Source: Ramlibacter tataouinensis (GTDB taxonomy: Bacteria > Pseudomonadota > Gammaproteobacteria > Burkholderiales > Burkholderiaceae_C). From it: a stretch of 64,000 nt of DNA. The position numbers and the translations under genes were made by a program. The notes under the pieces were generated by a model that ran no database searches, was not told the DNA's origin, and worked only from the letters and a program-made list of their open reading frames with translations. The stretch covers positions 48,628 through 112,627 of the forward strand of contig DIZF01000060.1 in the NCBI GenBank assembly GCA_002427815.1. The letters are read 5' to 3'. Positions 41,701 through 49,821 of this stretch are shown in pieces; the first letter of the stretch is position 1, and every line of letters begins with the position of its first letter.

Positions 41701-41841
41701 CAGCCGCTGGGTCTTGCCGTGGTCGGGGGTCTCATCTTTTCCCAGGCGGTCACCCTGTACATCACCCCCGTGATCTATCTTGCGCTGGATCGCTTCAGCG
41801 GCACCGGTCCGGTGTTGACGCCTGAACTGGCCGGCAACTGA
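38758..41841 (+). CDS. RND multidrug efflux permease (HAE-1/AcrB type)
   Basis: The 1027-residue protein has two sets of six helices each preceded by a large periplasmic loop. NLSELFIRRPVTTVLLNAALV opens it; the proton-relay Asp401-Asp402 lies in LAVGLVVDDAIVMLENI and GIVKKNAIMMIDFAL in the second half. Length and motifs resemble MdtB/MdtC-like pumps. No outer-membrane factor gene follows; the next gene is on the other strand, so it must borrow a TolC-like channel. Confidence 0.95.
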   Translation: MNLSELFIRRPVTTVLLNAALVIGGVIGYRNIPVAALPSYDTPVINVFAVLPGANPETMATSVALPLEKQFQTIPGLSLISSVSTLGVTSLTLEFAEGRNIDGAALDVQAALLRAQRSLPTDMTLPPAYRKVNPADAPVLLVALTSPSVAPSDLQDYAEHLISPTLSTIDGVAQVNVFGTKRFAVRVQVRPEALAVRNISLDELSTALRLANVNTPVGTLDGKRQMLTLQANKQLRNAAEFADLIVANRGGNPVRLKDIANVEDSVETLKTYANLNGEPSITLAILRQPGANTVRVVDAVKAVLPTLRAQMPQSVHMVPVNDRSISVREALHDVTLTLMGTIALVVLVIFLFLRRFVATMIPTLSLPVSLVGAVALLWGLNYSLDNVSLLGLTLAVGLVVDDAIVMLENIIRHVEHGEPPFQAALRGSREVGFTIISISTSLVAVFIPVFFMPGVIGLLFHEFAVVVGLAILVSAFVSLTLVPMLASRFLTDEAHKKPPGLLVRAFERGFVAMLRWYTRSLDSALAHRRTVLAVALLTFIATVWLFVVIPKGFFPEEDIGQITVSTEAAEDTSFPEMVRLQERAAAVMRADPNVAAVSSFNGGSGAQNTGRMFVTLKPRGERKPMKQVIEGLRRKLRDVAGISVFMRPIQNLQLGGRPSKAQYQYILQSVRADELNDWAIKLQDRLRPDPLFRDVTSDAQLRGLQAQLNIDRDRANSLGVSIDAIRTALYSAFGERQISTIYLPTDSYQVIMEVTPDDKQDESALGRIYVRSSSGSLVPMSAFTTVTRTVGPTSINHVGQLQAVTVSFNLAPGAALGNATARLDQLRESIGMPVSIITSYGGDAAVFKKSQGSQAILIISALLVIYVLLGVLYESYIHPITIFAGLPSAAVGALATLMLFGQDLTLIATIGILLLIGIVKKNAIMMIDFALDAQRHGGMAAPQAIREACILRFRPIMMTTLAALMGALPIALGIGAGAELRQPLGLAVVGGLIFSQAVTLYITPVIYLALDRFSGTGPVLTPELAGN

Positions 41842-41884
41842 GGCCAGGCTCCCAGCGGCGGTGAGCGGCGGGGGCCGCTGACTG

Positions 41885-42667
41885 CTATTGCATGAACCAG
41901 CCGTGGCTCACGACCAGCGACTGGCCGGTGAGCGCGTTGCTGGGGAAGGCCGCGAACAGCAAAGCCACCCGTGCCACGTCCTCGGTGGTGGTGAACTCGC
42001 CGTCCACCGTTTCCTTCAGCATCACGTTCCTGATGACTTCCGCCTCCGTGATGCCCAGCGTCCTGGCCTGCTCGGGAATCTGCTTTTCGACCAGCGGCGT
42101 GCGAACGAAGCCGGGACAGATGACGTTGGCACGCACGTTGTGCTTCGCGCCTTCCTTGGCCACCGTCTTGCACAGGCCTATCAGTCCGTGCTTGGCCGTG
42201 ACGTAAGGCGCTTTCAGCACCGATGCTTCCTTCGAATGGACTGAACCCATGTAGATGATGCTGCCGCCGCGGCCCTGCGCATACATGTGCTTGAGGCAGG
42301 CCTTGGTGGTGAGGAAGGCGCCGTCCAGGTGAATGGCCAGCATCTTCTTCCAGTCCGCGAAGGTGAACTCCTCCACCGGATGGACGATCTGGATGCCGGC
42401 ATTGCTGATCAGGATGTCGATGCCGCCGAAAGCCGCCACTGCCTGTTCGACGGCCGCGTTGACCTGGTCCTCGTTGGTGACGTCGACGGCCACGCCCAGC
42501 GCCTGCGCACCGGTCGCCTTCAGCTCGGCTGCGGTGGCATCCGCCGCCTCCTTGTTGAGATCGGCAATCACCACTTTCGCGCCTTCCTGCGCGTAGACAA
42601 TCGCAATTTCCTTGCCGATACCGCTGGCCGAGCCGGTGATGAAGGCGACCTTGTCTTTCAGCTGCAT
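41885..42667 (-). CDS. bdhA: 3-Hydroxybutyrate dehydrogenase (SDR family)
   Basis: The 260-residue protein carries TGSASGIGKEIA (NAD-binding), NAG (ISNAGIQ), active-site Tyr and Lys in YVTAKHG, and PGFVRTPLVEKQI with the QIPEQA segment typical of D-3-hydroxybutyrate dehydrogenases. It interconverts 3-hydroxybutyrate and acetoacetate. It is the third gene of the minus-strand operon after the patatin and acetoacetate decarboxylase genes, placing it in ketone-body and polyhydroxybutyrate turnover. Confidence 0.9.
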   Translation of the reverse strand: MQLKDKVAFITGSASGIGKEIAIVYAQEGAKVVIADLNKEAADATAAELKATGAQALGVAVDVTNEDQVNAAVEQAVAAFGGIDILISNAGIQIVHPVEEFTFADWKKMLAIHLDGAFLTTKACLKHMYAQGRGGSIIYMGSVHSKEASVLKAPYVTAKHGLIGLCKTVAKEGAKHNVRANVICPGFVRTPLVEKQIPEQARTLGITEAEVIRNVMLKETVDGEFTTTEDVARVALLFAAFPSNALTGQSLVVSHGWFMQ

Positions 42668-42707
42668 TGGGGAACTCCTTGGGTGTTTGAGGACATGATG
42701 CGTGAAA

Positions 42708-43457
42708 TCACGCGAGGTAGTCGTGTTCGACTGTGCCCAGCGCCAGAGTCATGTCGGCGATGTAATGAACCGCGGCCTCCACCTTGAGCACCGGCAAGTC
42801 GGCGACGGGTGCCAGCGCGTGCGGATGCAGCTCGAGCGCCGCCGGCCCCGTCCATGCGCCATGCAGCGTCACATCCATCATGTAGTAGCGCACCAGTTCC
42901 AGGATGCGCGGCGTGCCGTCCACGTGCGGAATGATCTTCAACAGGAAGTTGGGCTGCGCGATGCCCGCCAGAATCGGCCCGGGTTCCAGCGCGCGATGCT
43001 TGAAGCCCATCGTCGCCGTGGCGACGCGGACCTTGCCGTAGTCGAGCGTGCCGACCAGTGTGTCGGTCTCGTAATCGAGCATGGGCGAGGCCAGCTTCTT
43101 CGGAAAACCCCAGAGTTCGCGGCCGCCGGCGATCGGCGGATGATCATTCAGGTACATCGCGTGCACATAGGCGCCTTTTTCCAGGCCGGCAGACGTGCGA
43201 AGCTGCACCGGGATCACCTGCCCCGATTCGGTGTAGTCGCCAAAGCCGGTCGAGTCCGGCATGCGAATGAACTCGTACTTGACGAGCGGTTCCACCACTT
43301 CCAGCGGCTCGGGCACCGCGGCGCGAAGCGCGTCCATGTCCGTGCGGTAGGTGATGACGAGAAACTCGCGCCGCATGAACCGGTAGGGTCCTGGCGGAAA
43401 CGCCGGGCTGGTCAGCGGCATGGCGAAGGCCTGGCGCCTGATGTCGGCAATATTCAT
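42708..43457 (-). CDS. adc: Acetoacetate decarboxylase
   Basis: The 249-residue protein shows the Adc family core: PPGPYRFMRREFLVITYRTD, the substrate pocket EFIRMPDSTGFGDYTE and the catalytic Schiff-base Lys pair in ELWGFPKKLASP. It decarboxylates acetoacetate to acetone and CO2. It lies 40 bases upstream of the dehydrogenase, and both act on acetoacetate. Confidence 0.93.
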   Translation of the reverse strand: MNIADIRRQAFAMPLTSPAFPPGPYRFMRREFLVITYRTDMDALRAAVPEPLEVVEPLVKYEFIRMPDSTGFGDYTESGQVIPVQLRTSAGLEKGAYVHAMYLNDHPPIAGGRELWGFPKKLASPMLDYETDTLVGTLDYGKVRVATATMGFKHRALEPGPILAGIAQPNFLLKIIPHVDGTPRILELVRYYMMDVTLHGAWTGPAALELHPHALAPVADLPVLKVEAAVHYIADMTLALGTVEHDYLA

Positions 43458-43523
43458 TGGGGTCCGGTTGGTTGAAACTTCAGATCAAGGTGGAGTGAGG
43501 TGTGCCAGACCCGCTGCGTTGAG

Positions 43524-44738
43524 TCAGGTCGCTTCCTTGACGATCCGGACCGTGCTGGCCTTGACATTCTGCGCGGGGCGTCGCACCTGCACGACGTTCG
43601 GCTCCGTCAGATCGAAAGTCGTCACGCCGCTGGCCGTTTCGCTCTGCAGCCACTCGGGATGTGAAAGGGCATTGCGCACATCGCGCGCGCCGGCCTCCCA
43701 GTGCTCGGTCATGGTGGTGCGCGAGAACTCGTAGTCCTTGGAGTCCAGCTCGTAGGCCTTGTCGCGGTAGATCAGGTGAATGATGTCGATCGGCTGGGAT
43801 GTCATCTGCGAGCGCAGGGCGGCGACGCTGGGCTGGTCGCGCAACCGCGGCGGCAGCTTGCCGATCAGGTCGGCCACCGCCTGCTGCAGGTTGACGTTGC
43901 CGGCCACCACATCGGTATTCATCCGGGTGCGGCTGGAAAAGGTGATGTCCTTTTGCCGTTCGGCCACTTCGGACAGCGTTGTGGGCATCGCGCCGCGTGC
44001 ACTGAACAGGTCGACTTGCAGAACGACCAGTCGCTGTGAGCGTGGATGGGAGTCCAGCACGTACTGCAGCGGCGTATTCGAGACGATCCCGCCGTCCCAG
44101 TAGTCGTCTCCATCGACGCTCACCGGGGCAAAACCCGGCGGCAACGCGCAGCTGGCCATGATGTGCTCCACGCCGATCTTCTGGACCTTGTTGTCGAAGT
44201 AGATGGAATTGCCGGTGCGCACGTTCACCGCGCCGACACTGAGTCGGGTCTTGCCGTGATTGATGCGGTCGAAGTCGACCAGGCTCTCCAGCGTCGCCTT
44301 GAGCGGCGACGTGTCGTAATAACTCAGCAGGGGCGCCGCCCCGCCCAGCAGGAGTGTCGGGTCGCGACGCGGTCTGAAAAAACCGGGGATCCCGAGCATC
44401 ATGGCCGAGATCGCGCTCCATTGATTCAGGGCCGCGCGATCGCCCAATTGCCGGGGGATGCTCTGGGCGGGGCCGGACGACAACAGGTCCCAGAACCGCA
44501 CCAGGCGCTCGACGCGGTCCCGGGGAGCATTGCCGGCGATCAGCGCGGCATTGATGGCTCCGATGGAGACGCCGGCCACCCAGTCGAGATCGCTGTCCTG
44601 CTCGAACAGACCCTGGTAAACGCCGCCTTGATAGGACCCGAGTGCACCGCCGCCCTGGAGGACTAGGGCCTTGGTGGCAGAGCTCATCTTTGCGCCGATG
44701 TCGGGCCAGGGGGATGTCGATGCTTGTTTTCGTGCCAT
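43524..44738 (-). CDS. Patatin-like phospholipase
   Basis: The patatin domain starts KALVLQGGGALGSYQGGVYQG (oxyanion loop), with the nucleophile Ser in GVSIGAINA and the catalytic Asp in DYWDGGIVSNTPL. A C-terminal DUF3734-like extension follows (SSRTRMNTDV, then IIHLIYRDKAYELDSKDYEFS). Starts at 44738, 44813 or 44687 are all in frame and none has a clear ribosome site; 44738 is a compromise. In Burkholderiales this protein is usually encoded before adc and bdhA, as here, and may act on lipids or polyhydroxybutyrate granules. Confidence 0.88.
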   Translation of the reverse strand: MARKQASTSPWPDIGAKMSSATKALVLQGGGALGSYQGGVYQGLFEQDSDLDWVAGVSIGAINAALIAGNAPRDRVERLVRFWDLLSSGPAQSIPRQLGDRAALNQWSAISAMMLGIPGFFRPRRDPTLLLGGAAPLLSYYDTSPLKATLESLVDFDRINHGKTRLSVGAVNVRTGNSIYFDNKVQKIGVEHIMASCALPPGFAPVSVDGDDYWDGGIVSNTPLQYVLDSHPRSQRLVVLQVDLFSARGAMPTTLSEVAERQKDITFSSRTRMNTDVVAGNVNLQQAVADLIGKLPPRLRDQPSVAALRSQMTSQPIDIIHLIYRDKAYELDSKDYEFSRTTMTEHWEAGARDVRNALSHPEWLQSETASGVTTFDLTEPNVVQVRRPAQNVKASTVRIVKEAT

Positions 44739-44889
44739 TGCGACATTGGAGCACTTCGAGCCGGTTTGGTTCGGCGTGCGCGCAGCCTCATCGGGCTGCC
44801 GCTGACCTGTCATCCGGCGAGCGGCACGAGGGCCGCTTCCAGGGAGCTTCCAAACGACTGACCACTCCGGCTTCCAGCTGGGCCGCCAG

Positions 44890-46767
44890 TCAGATCTGAA
44901 CCCGGGTTCCCAGTTCGATCACACAGTTGTTGGGCAGCCGAAGGAAGTCCGCGATGTTCCCGGCATTGCGGGACATGAGTGCGAACAGCCCCTCGCGCCA
45001 ATGCGCCATGCCGGCCCTTCGGGTGGGAACCACGGTTTCCCGGCTGAGAAAATAGGTGGTCTCGAAGAGATTGATCGGCAGCGCATCGGACTTGCATGAC
45101 GCCAATGCCTTTGGAATGTCGGGCGTGTCCTTGAAGCCGTAGTTGACCTGTACCTTCCAGAAGCCCGGTCCGAGTGGCTCCACCGCAACCCGCTCAGACG
45201 CCGGCACCCAGGGCACGTCCTGGAAAACCACGGTGAGAATGAGATTCCGTTCATGCAGGACCTGGTTGTGCTTGAGGTTGTGCATCAACGCCTGCGGAAC
45301 GGTGCTCGGATTCGCAACCGCGTAGACAGCGGTTCTGCGAGCGCGATTCACGTGGTCTGTGGCCAGCGCCTGGACGAAAGGCAGCAGTTCGGGGTCGTCA
45401 TGCCCGATGCTTTCCAGCAGCAGTTCCCGTCCGCGTCGCCAGCTCGCCATGATCGTGAACAGGCCAAGGCCCAGCACCAGCGGAAACCAGCCGCCGTCAA
45501 TGAATTTGAGGGAACAGGCAATGACCAGCAGCAGGTCGAGGGCGACGAACACGCTGGTCGACGCGATGGTCAGCGGCAGCGGATAGTGCCACGCGTACCG
45601 GAGCACGAAGAAGGTCAACAACGTCGTCGTGAGCATGGTGACGGTGACGGCAATGCCGTAGGCCGATGCCAGGGCCGAGGAGCTGCCGAATCCGAGCACG
45701 GCCAGCAACACGGCGGCCAGGAGCAGCCAGTTCACGAAGGGCATGTAGATCTGGCCGACCTCCTTGGCCGACGTGTAGAGCACGTGCATTCGCGGCAGCA
45801 ATCCGAGCTGCATGACCTGCTTGGTCATCGAGTAGGCGCCGGTAAGCACCGCCTGGGATGCAATGACGGTAGCGACGGTGGCCAGGACCACGGCCGGAAT
45901 CAGCCACGCCGTGGGAAACATGCGGAAGAACGGATTCCCGAGCGCGGTCGGGTCGCGCATCAGGAGCGCTCCTTGCCCCATGTAGTTCAAGGCCAGTGAA
46001 GGCAGGACCAGGCCAGCCCAGGCGATCTGGATGGGGCGCTTGCCGAAATGCCCGAGGTCGGCATAGAGCGCTTCCGCCCCCGTGAAGGCCAGCACGATCG
46101 CGCCGAGCGCTACGAACATGTGCCAGCCCTGGGAACTCAGGAACGCCACGGCATTCAGCGGATTGAGCGCAGCCAGGATGGCGGGCTGCCGGGCGATTTC
46201 GATGATGCCGGTGACTGCGAGCACCACGAACCACACGGCGATGACGGGGCCGAACAGCTTGCCCACGATACCGGTGCCGAAGCGCTGAACCGAAAACAGG
46301 CCGATGAGGACGGCGATGGAGATGGGCAGCACATAAGGCTTGAACGCGGGCGTGGCCACTTCCAGCCCCTCGACCGCGCTCAGGACCGAAATCGCCGGCG
46401 TGATGACGCTGTCGCCGTAGAAAAGCGATGCCCCGAACACGCCTACGAGCAACAAGACCATGTGCCGCCGGCGGGTGGTGCCGGCGGCTTTGGCCGCGAG
46501 CGCCGTCAAGGCCATGATGCCGCCTTCGCCGCGATTGTCGGCGCGCAGAATGAGCAGTACGTACTTCAGCGTCACCACCATCATCAGACCCCAGAAGATG
46601 ACGGAAACAGCGCCGATGAGATGCTGGGCGTCCAGCGGGATGCCGATTTCCGGGCTGAACACGGCCTTGACGGTGTACAGCGGGCTGGTCCCGATGTCGC
46701 CATACACGACCCCCAGGGCACCCACTGTCAAGGCCGCGCGGGTTTCGCCACCAGATGAATTGGTCAT
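44890..46767 (-). CDS. kup: Low-affinity potassium transport protein Kup
   Basis: From the ATG complementary to 46765-46767 (MTNSSGGETRAALTVGALGVVYGDIGTSPLYT) the protein has 625 residues, the normal Kup length. It shows the K_trans core: GVVYGDIGTSPLY, RADNRGEGGIMAL, GDSVITPAISVLSAVEG and 12 helices with a C-terminal cytoplasmic domain. It imports K+ with protons. It follows kdpE by 71 bases on the same strand. Confidence 0.95.
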   Translation of the reverse strand: MTNSSGGETRAALTVGALGVVYGDIGTSPLYTVKAVFSPEIGIPLDAQHLIGAVSVIFWGLMMVVTLKYVLLILRADNRGEGGIMALTALAAKAAGTTRRRHMVLLLVGVFGASLFYGDSVITPAISVLSAVEGLEVATPAFKPYVLPISIAVLIGLFSVQRFGTGIVGKLFGPVIAVWFVVLAVTGIIEIARQPAILAALNPLNAVAFLSSQGWHMFVALGAIVLAFTGAEALYADLGHFGKRPIQIAWAGLVLPSLALNYMGQGALLMRDPTALGNPFFRMFPTAWLIPAVVLATVATVIASQAVLTGAYSMTKQVMQLGLLPRMHVLYTSAKEVGQIYMPFVNWLLLAAVLLAVLGFGSSSALASAYGIAVTVTMLTTTLLTFFVLRYAWHYPLPLTIASTSVFVALDLLLVIACSLKFIDGGWFPLVLGLGLFTIMASWRRGRELLLESIGHDDPELLPFVQALATDHVNRARRTAVYAVANPSTVPQALMHNLKHNQVLHERNLILTVVFQDVPWVPASERVAVEPLGPGFWKVQVNYGFKDTPDIPKALASCKSDALPINLFETTYFLSRETVVPTRRAGMAHWREGLFALMSRNAGNIADFLRLPNNCVIELGTRVQI

Positions 46768-46838
46768 TGCAGATACAGACAGCTGAACAGGCGCGAAGTG
46801 TGCTGGCGAGCGTATCAGGAAAGCATATGGGCTGGTTG

Positions 46839-47525
46839 TCAGACAGTGGCCAGCCGGTAGCCGACCCCCGACTCGGTCAGCAGATGGCGCGGCTCGGCCG
46901 GATCGGCTTCGATTTTGGCCCTCAGCTGGCCCATGTAGAGCCGCAGGTAATGCGTGTGCTCGGTGAACTCGGGACCCCACACATCGGCCAGCAGCTGGCG
47001 GTGGGTGACGACCCGGCCGGCACTGCGGACCAGGCGGGCCAGGAGCTTGAACTCGGTGGGCGTCAGATGCACCGGTTCGCCCTTCAGCTGCACCAGCCGC
47101 AAGTTGAGGTCGATCCGCAGGTCGTCGAGCTCGTGAACCGTCGAAGCCGGCTCCAGGGCCGTGCCGCGGTGGCGCAGCGCCACCCGGATGCGGGCCAGCA
47201 GCTCGCCGACACTGAACGGCTTGGTGAGGTAGTCGTCGGCGCCGGCGTCCAGCAGCCGGATTTTTTCGGCCTCCTGGTGGCGGGCCGACACGACCAGGAT
47301 CGGCAGGGAATGGCGCTTGCGGACCTCGTGGACCAGCTCCAGTCCATCGCCGTCGGGCAGGCCCAGGTCCAGCACCAGCACGTCGGGCAGGGAATGGTGC
47401 AGGAGTGCGCTGGCCTCGCTGACCGACACGGCTGTCTGGACCTCGAATCCTTCCACGGCAAGCGATGACTGCATCATCGAGCGGATCTCGCGATCGTCTT
47501 CAACCACCAGGACGCGCAGGCTCAC
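46839..47525 (-). CDS. kdpE: KdpE-like response regulator (OmpR/PhoB family)
   Basis: The GTG start (complementary to 47523-47525) overlaps the kinase stop as GTGA, giving 228 residues. The receiver begins RVLVVEDDREIRSMM, with Asp in LVLDLGLPDGDGLEL and Lys in YLTKPFSVGEL. The winged helix ends with LTPTEFKLLARLVRSAGRVVTH and YMGQLRAKIEADP, as in KdpE. It likely activates potassium uptake genes; with no kdpFABC here, kup is the nearest candidate target. Confidence 0.92.
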   Translation of the reverse strand: MSLRVLVVEDDREIRSMMQSSLAVEGFEVQTAVSVSEASALLHHSLPDVLVLDLGLPDGDGLELVHEVRKRHSLPILVVSARHQEAEKIRLLDAGADDYLTKPFSVGELLARIRVALRHRGTALEPASTVHELDDLRIDLNLRLVQLKGEPVHLTPTEFKLLARLVRSAGRVVTHRQLLADVWGPEFTEHTHYLRLYMGQLRAKIEADPAEPRHLLTESGVGYRLATV

Positions 47526-49021
47526 GGCTGCTCCCGATCGGGCTGCGTAGTCTCGATGGGCAGGGTGAGCATGAAAGTGCTGCCGCCGCCCTCGCGGCGG
47601 CTGACTGCGAGGGTTCCACCGTGGGCGCTCGCGATCGCCCGGCACACGGCCAGGCCGAGACCGGCGCCGCGTTGTCCGGAGCGGTCGTTGCGCCGATACG
47701 GCTCGAAAATCGCCAGTTCCTCCTCCGGCGCGATGCCGGGTCCCCGGTCCTGCACCGCCACATGCATTTCATGATAGTTCTGGCTCACCACCAATTCGAT
47801 GGCATCACTGCTGTACTTGAGCGCGTTGTCCAGCAGGTTTTCCAGCAGCTGGGCGAGCAGAACCGGGTCGACCTTCAGCAAGGGCAGTCCAGGCGGGACC
47901 CTTGATTTGATGCGACGCCCCAGGTCCCGCTGCCGGACCCGGGCCAGCACGGCCCCGACGATCTCCTCCATGGATTCCCAGTCGAGATGAAGCTCCCCCG
48001 CGTTGTCCAGGCGCACCAGCTGCAGGGTGTTGTCGGTCACTCGTGAGAGATAAGTCGCTTCGCTCAGGATGCTGCCCAGAAGCCGGTCCTGCTCGGCGGC
48101 GCTGAGCTTGTCGCGCTGGGTCTGCAAAGACGATGCCGCACCTACGACAGCGGCCAGCGGGGTGCGCAAATCGTGCGATATGGCCGCTAGAAAGGTGCTC
48201 TGGAGGTGATGGCGTTGCGACTCCTCCTGGGCCGCCCGCATCGATGCCGTCAATTTCAGGCGCCACAAGGCCTGTGCAATCAGGGTGCAAAGGGCCTGGG
48301 CGTGCTCGCGGCCGCTGTTGTCGGCCGCCGAAATGTTCTGGATGCAGGCCGCCCCGTTCATCTGGTCTTTTTCTCCCAGCGGGATGTACCAGGCGTCCAG
48401 GCCCGGCCAGCGGCCGGTACCCGGGCCCAGGGTGGCCGCTTCACGCATGCAGCACTGCATTCCGTCCTGGAATGTGGATACCAGTTCAGGAGCCAGGTCG
48501 AGCTCACCGGTGGGCGTGAGTCCGGCCAGCAGGCAAGGCCCAGCGAAAGCGGCGTTCAAAGACGTCAGTCCGAGGGACAGAACGTCCTGGGGCCGGGTGC
48601 AACCGGCCAGCTCGGTTGCCAGTCCCTGCAACTGGCGCGCTCGTCTTTCGTTCAGCCACGCCGCCTCGGTTTCGCGTCGCAGGGCGGTTCCGAGGTGGCT
48701 GATGACCAGGGCCACCGCCAGCATCGTGAACAAGGAAATCAGATGCTCCTGGTTCTCGACCTCGAAGGTCCAGCGTGGCGGCACAAAAAAGAAGTTGAAC
48801 GCCGTCACAGCCGCAAACGCAGACACCACGGATGGCACCCAGGGCAGGGTGTAGGACGCAACCACCACCGCCAGGACGTACAACATGGCCTGGCTGGTGA
48901 GAGACACGTACCGCTCGAGCAGAAAACCGGCCAGCGTCGCCGCGGCGAGCAGGATCAGCACCACGGTCCAATCGTTCACCGGCCGGGCCGTCGTTTTGCG
49001 GGGAACAGGCGCAACGCTCAT
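47522..49021 (-). CDS. KdpD-like sensor kinase without the N-terminal KdpD/USP sensor domains
   Basis: The 499-residue protein begins directly with the DUF4118 four-helix segment (SQAMLYVLAVVVASYTLPWVPS, FNFFFVPPRWTF), then a GAF-like region, HisKA (AAISHDLRTPLAAVVGAASS) and an ATPase (NLLDNALKYSS, DRGPGIAPEEE, GAGLGLAVCRAI). Full KdpD has about 890 residues with a cytoplasmic KdpD-UspA sensor ahead of DUF4118, absent here. It is coupled to kdpE. Confidence 0.9.
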   Translation of the reverse strand: MSVAPVPRKTTARPVNDWTVVLILLAAATLAGFLLERYVSLTSQAMLYVLAVVVASYTLPWVPSVVSAFAAVTAFNFFFVPPRWTFEVENQEHLISLFTMLAVALVISHLGTALRRETEAAWLNERRARQLQGLATELAGCTRPQDVLSLGLTSLNAAFAGPCLLAGLTPTGELDLAPELVSTFQDGMQCCMREAATLGPGTGRWPGLDAWYIPLGEKDQMNGAACIQNISAADNSGREHAQALCTLIAQALWRLKLTASMRAAQEESQRHHLQSTFLAAISHDLRTPLAAVVGAASSLQTQRDKLSAAEQDRLLGSILSEATYLSRVTDNTLQLVRLDNAGELHLDWESMEEIVGAVLARVRQRDLGRRIKSRVPPGLPLLKVDPVLLAQLLENLLDNALKYSSDAIELVVSQNYHEMHVAVQDRGPGIAPEEELAIFEPYRRNDRSGQRGAGLGLAVCRAIASAHGGTLAVSRREGGGSTFMLTLPIETTQPDREQP

Positions 49022-49111
49022 GGTGACGGCAGAGTACCACCCGTCCCATCAGGATTGCATTAGGAATTCCAGCCCGGTGCGCGGCGCGGGGCCGGTCCTG
49101 TTTGGCAAGCG

Positions 49112-49744
49112 TCAGAAGTTGCGTTTAAAGCCAACGGTCATTCCCCTGGGAAGGACTGTCGCGGTCCAGGAATTTTCTCGCGTTTGCATGCAGTATCCGA
49201 TGGCGCCGCCCAGTGCCATGCCGGCCAGAACGTCAGTCTGCCAATGCGCCTGTGATTTCATCCGCGCCACGCCGACGTAGACCGGCAGCGCGGCCAGGCC
49301 CCACACTGCCGGGTAGTCATGCCCGTACTCCACGATGAACGGCGTCACGATCGCGCTGATGTGCGTGACCTTTCCGCTGGGAAAGCTCTTGTGGCTCGAG
49401 GCGCCGAACCAGTCGTCGGGATTGTTTCCATCGATGGGGCGCGACCGCCTGAAGATCGACCCGGCCACGACTGCCGAGACGTCGGCGAACAGCATCGCGT
49501 CCGTGGCTTTCCAGAAGGTCTTCCCCAGCCGTGTGTCGTTGCCTTCCCACAGCGCGCCGCCCAATACGGTCACGGCTGAAATGTTCTGGACCGCTGATTG
49601 ACTGGAGCGCGACCAGATGCCGCTTTCGTCGAGCGGGAGAATGTGGTCGATGCCCAGCGGGCCGCCCCCCGCGAACGCCATTGGACTGAAGCCGCAGGTT
49701 GCAGCAATGAAAAGAAGCCCTGTGCGCAAGTCGAGAGTCTTCAT
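49112..49744 (-). CDS. PAP2 superfamily phosphatase, exported or membrane-bound
   Basis: The 210-residue protein has an N-terminal signal (LLFIAATCGFSPMAFAGG). The three phosphatase motifs are visible in order: FRRSRP (motif 1), KSFPSGKVTH (motif 2, with Lys for the usual His in PSGH, His following) and ARMKSQAHWQTDVLAG (motif 3 with His and Asp). It would remove phosphate from lipid or other phosphate esters in the periplasm. The unusual motif 2 may affect activity. Confidence 0.88.
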   Translation of the reverse strand: MKTLDLRTGLLFIAATCGFSPMAFAGGGPLGIDHILPLDESGIWSRSSQSAVQNISAVTVLGGALWEGNDTRLGKTFWKATDAMLFADVSAVVAGSIFRRSRPIDGNNPDDWFGASSHKSFPSGKVTHISAIVTPFIVEYGHDYPAVWGLAALPVYVGVARMKSQAHWQTDVLAGMALGGAIGYCMQTRENSWTATVLPRGMTVGFKRNF

Positions 49745-49821
49745 ATCGGCCTTCGTTGTTGTGCCACTGCCTGAGCAATGTGCGTGCGTGGAGTTATGAC
49801 GATTTCATTGGTTTGGGAGTC

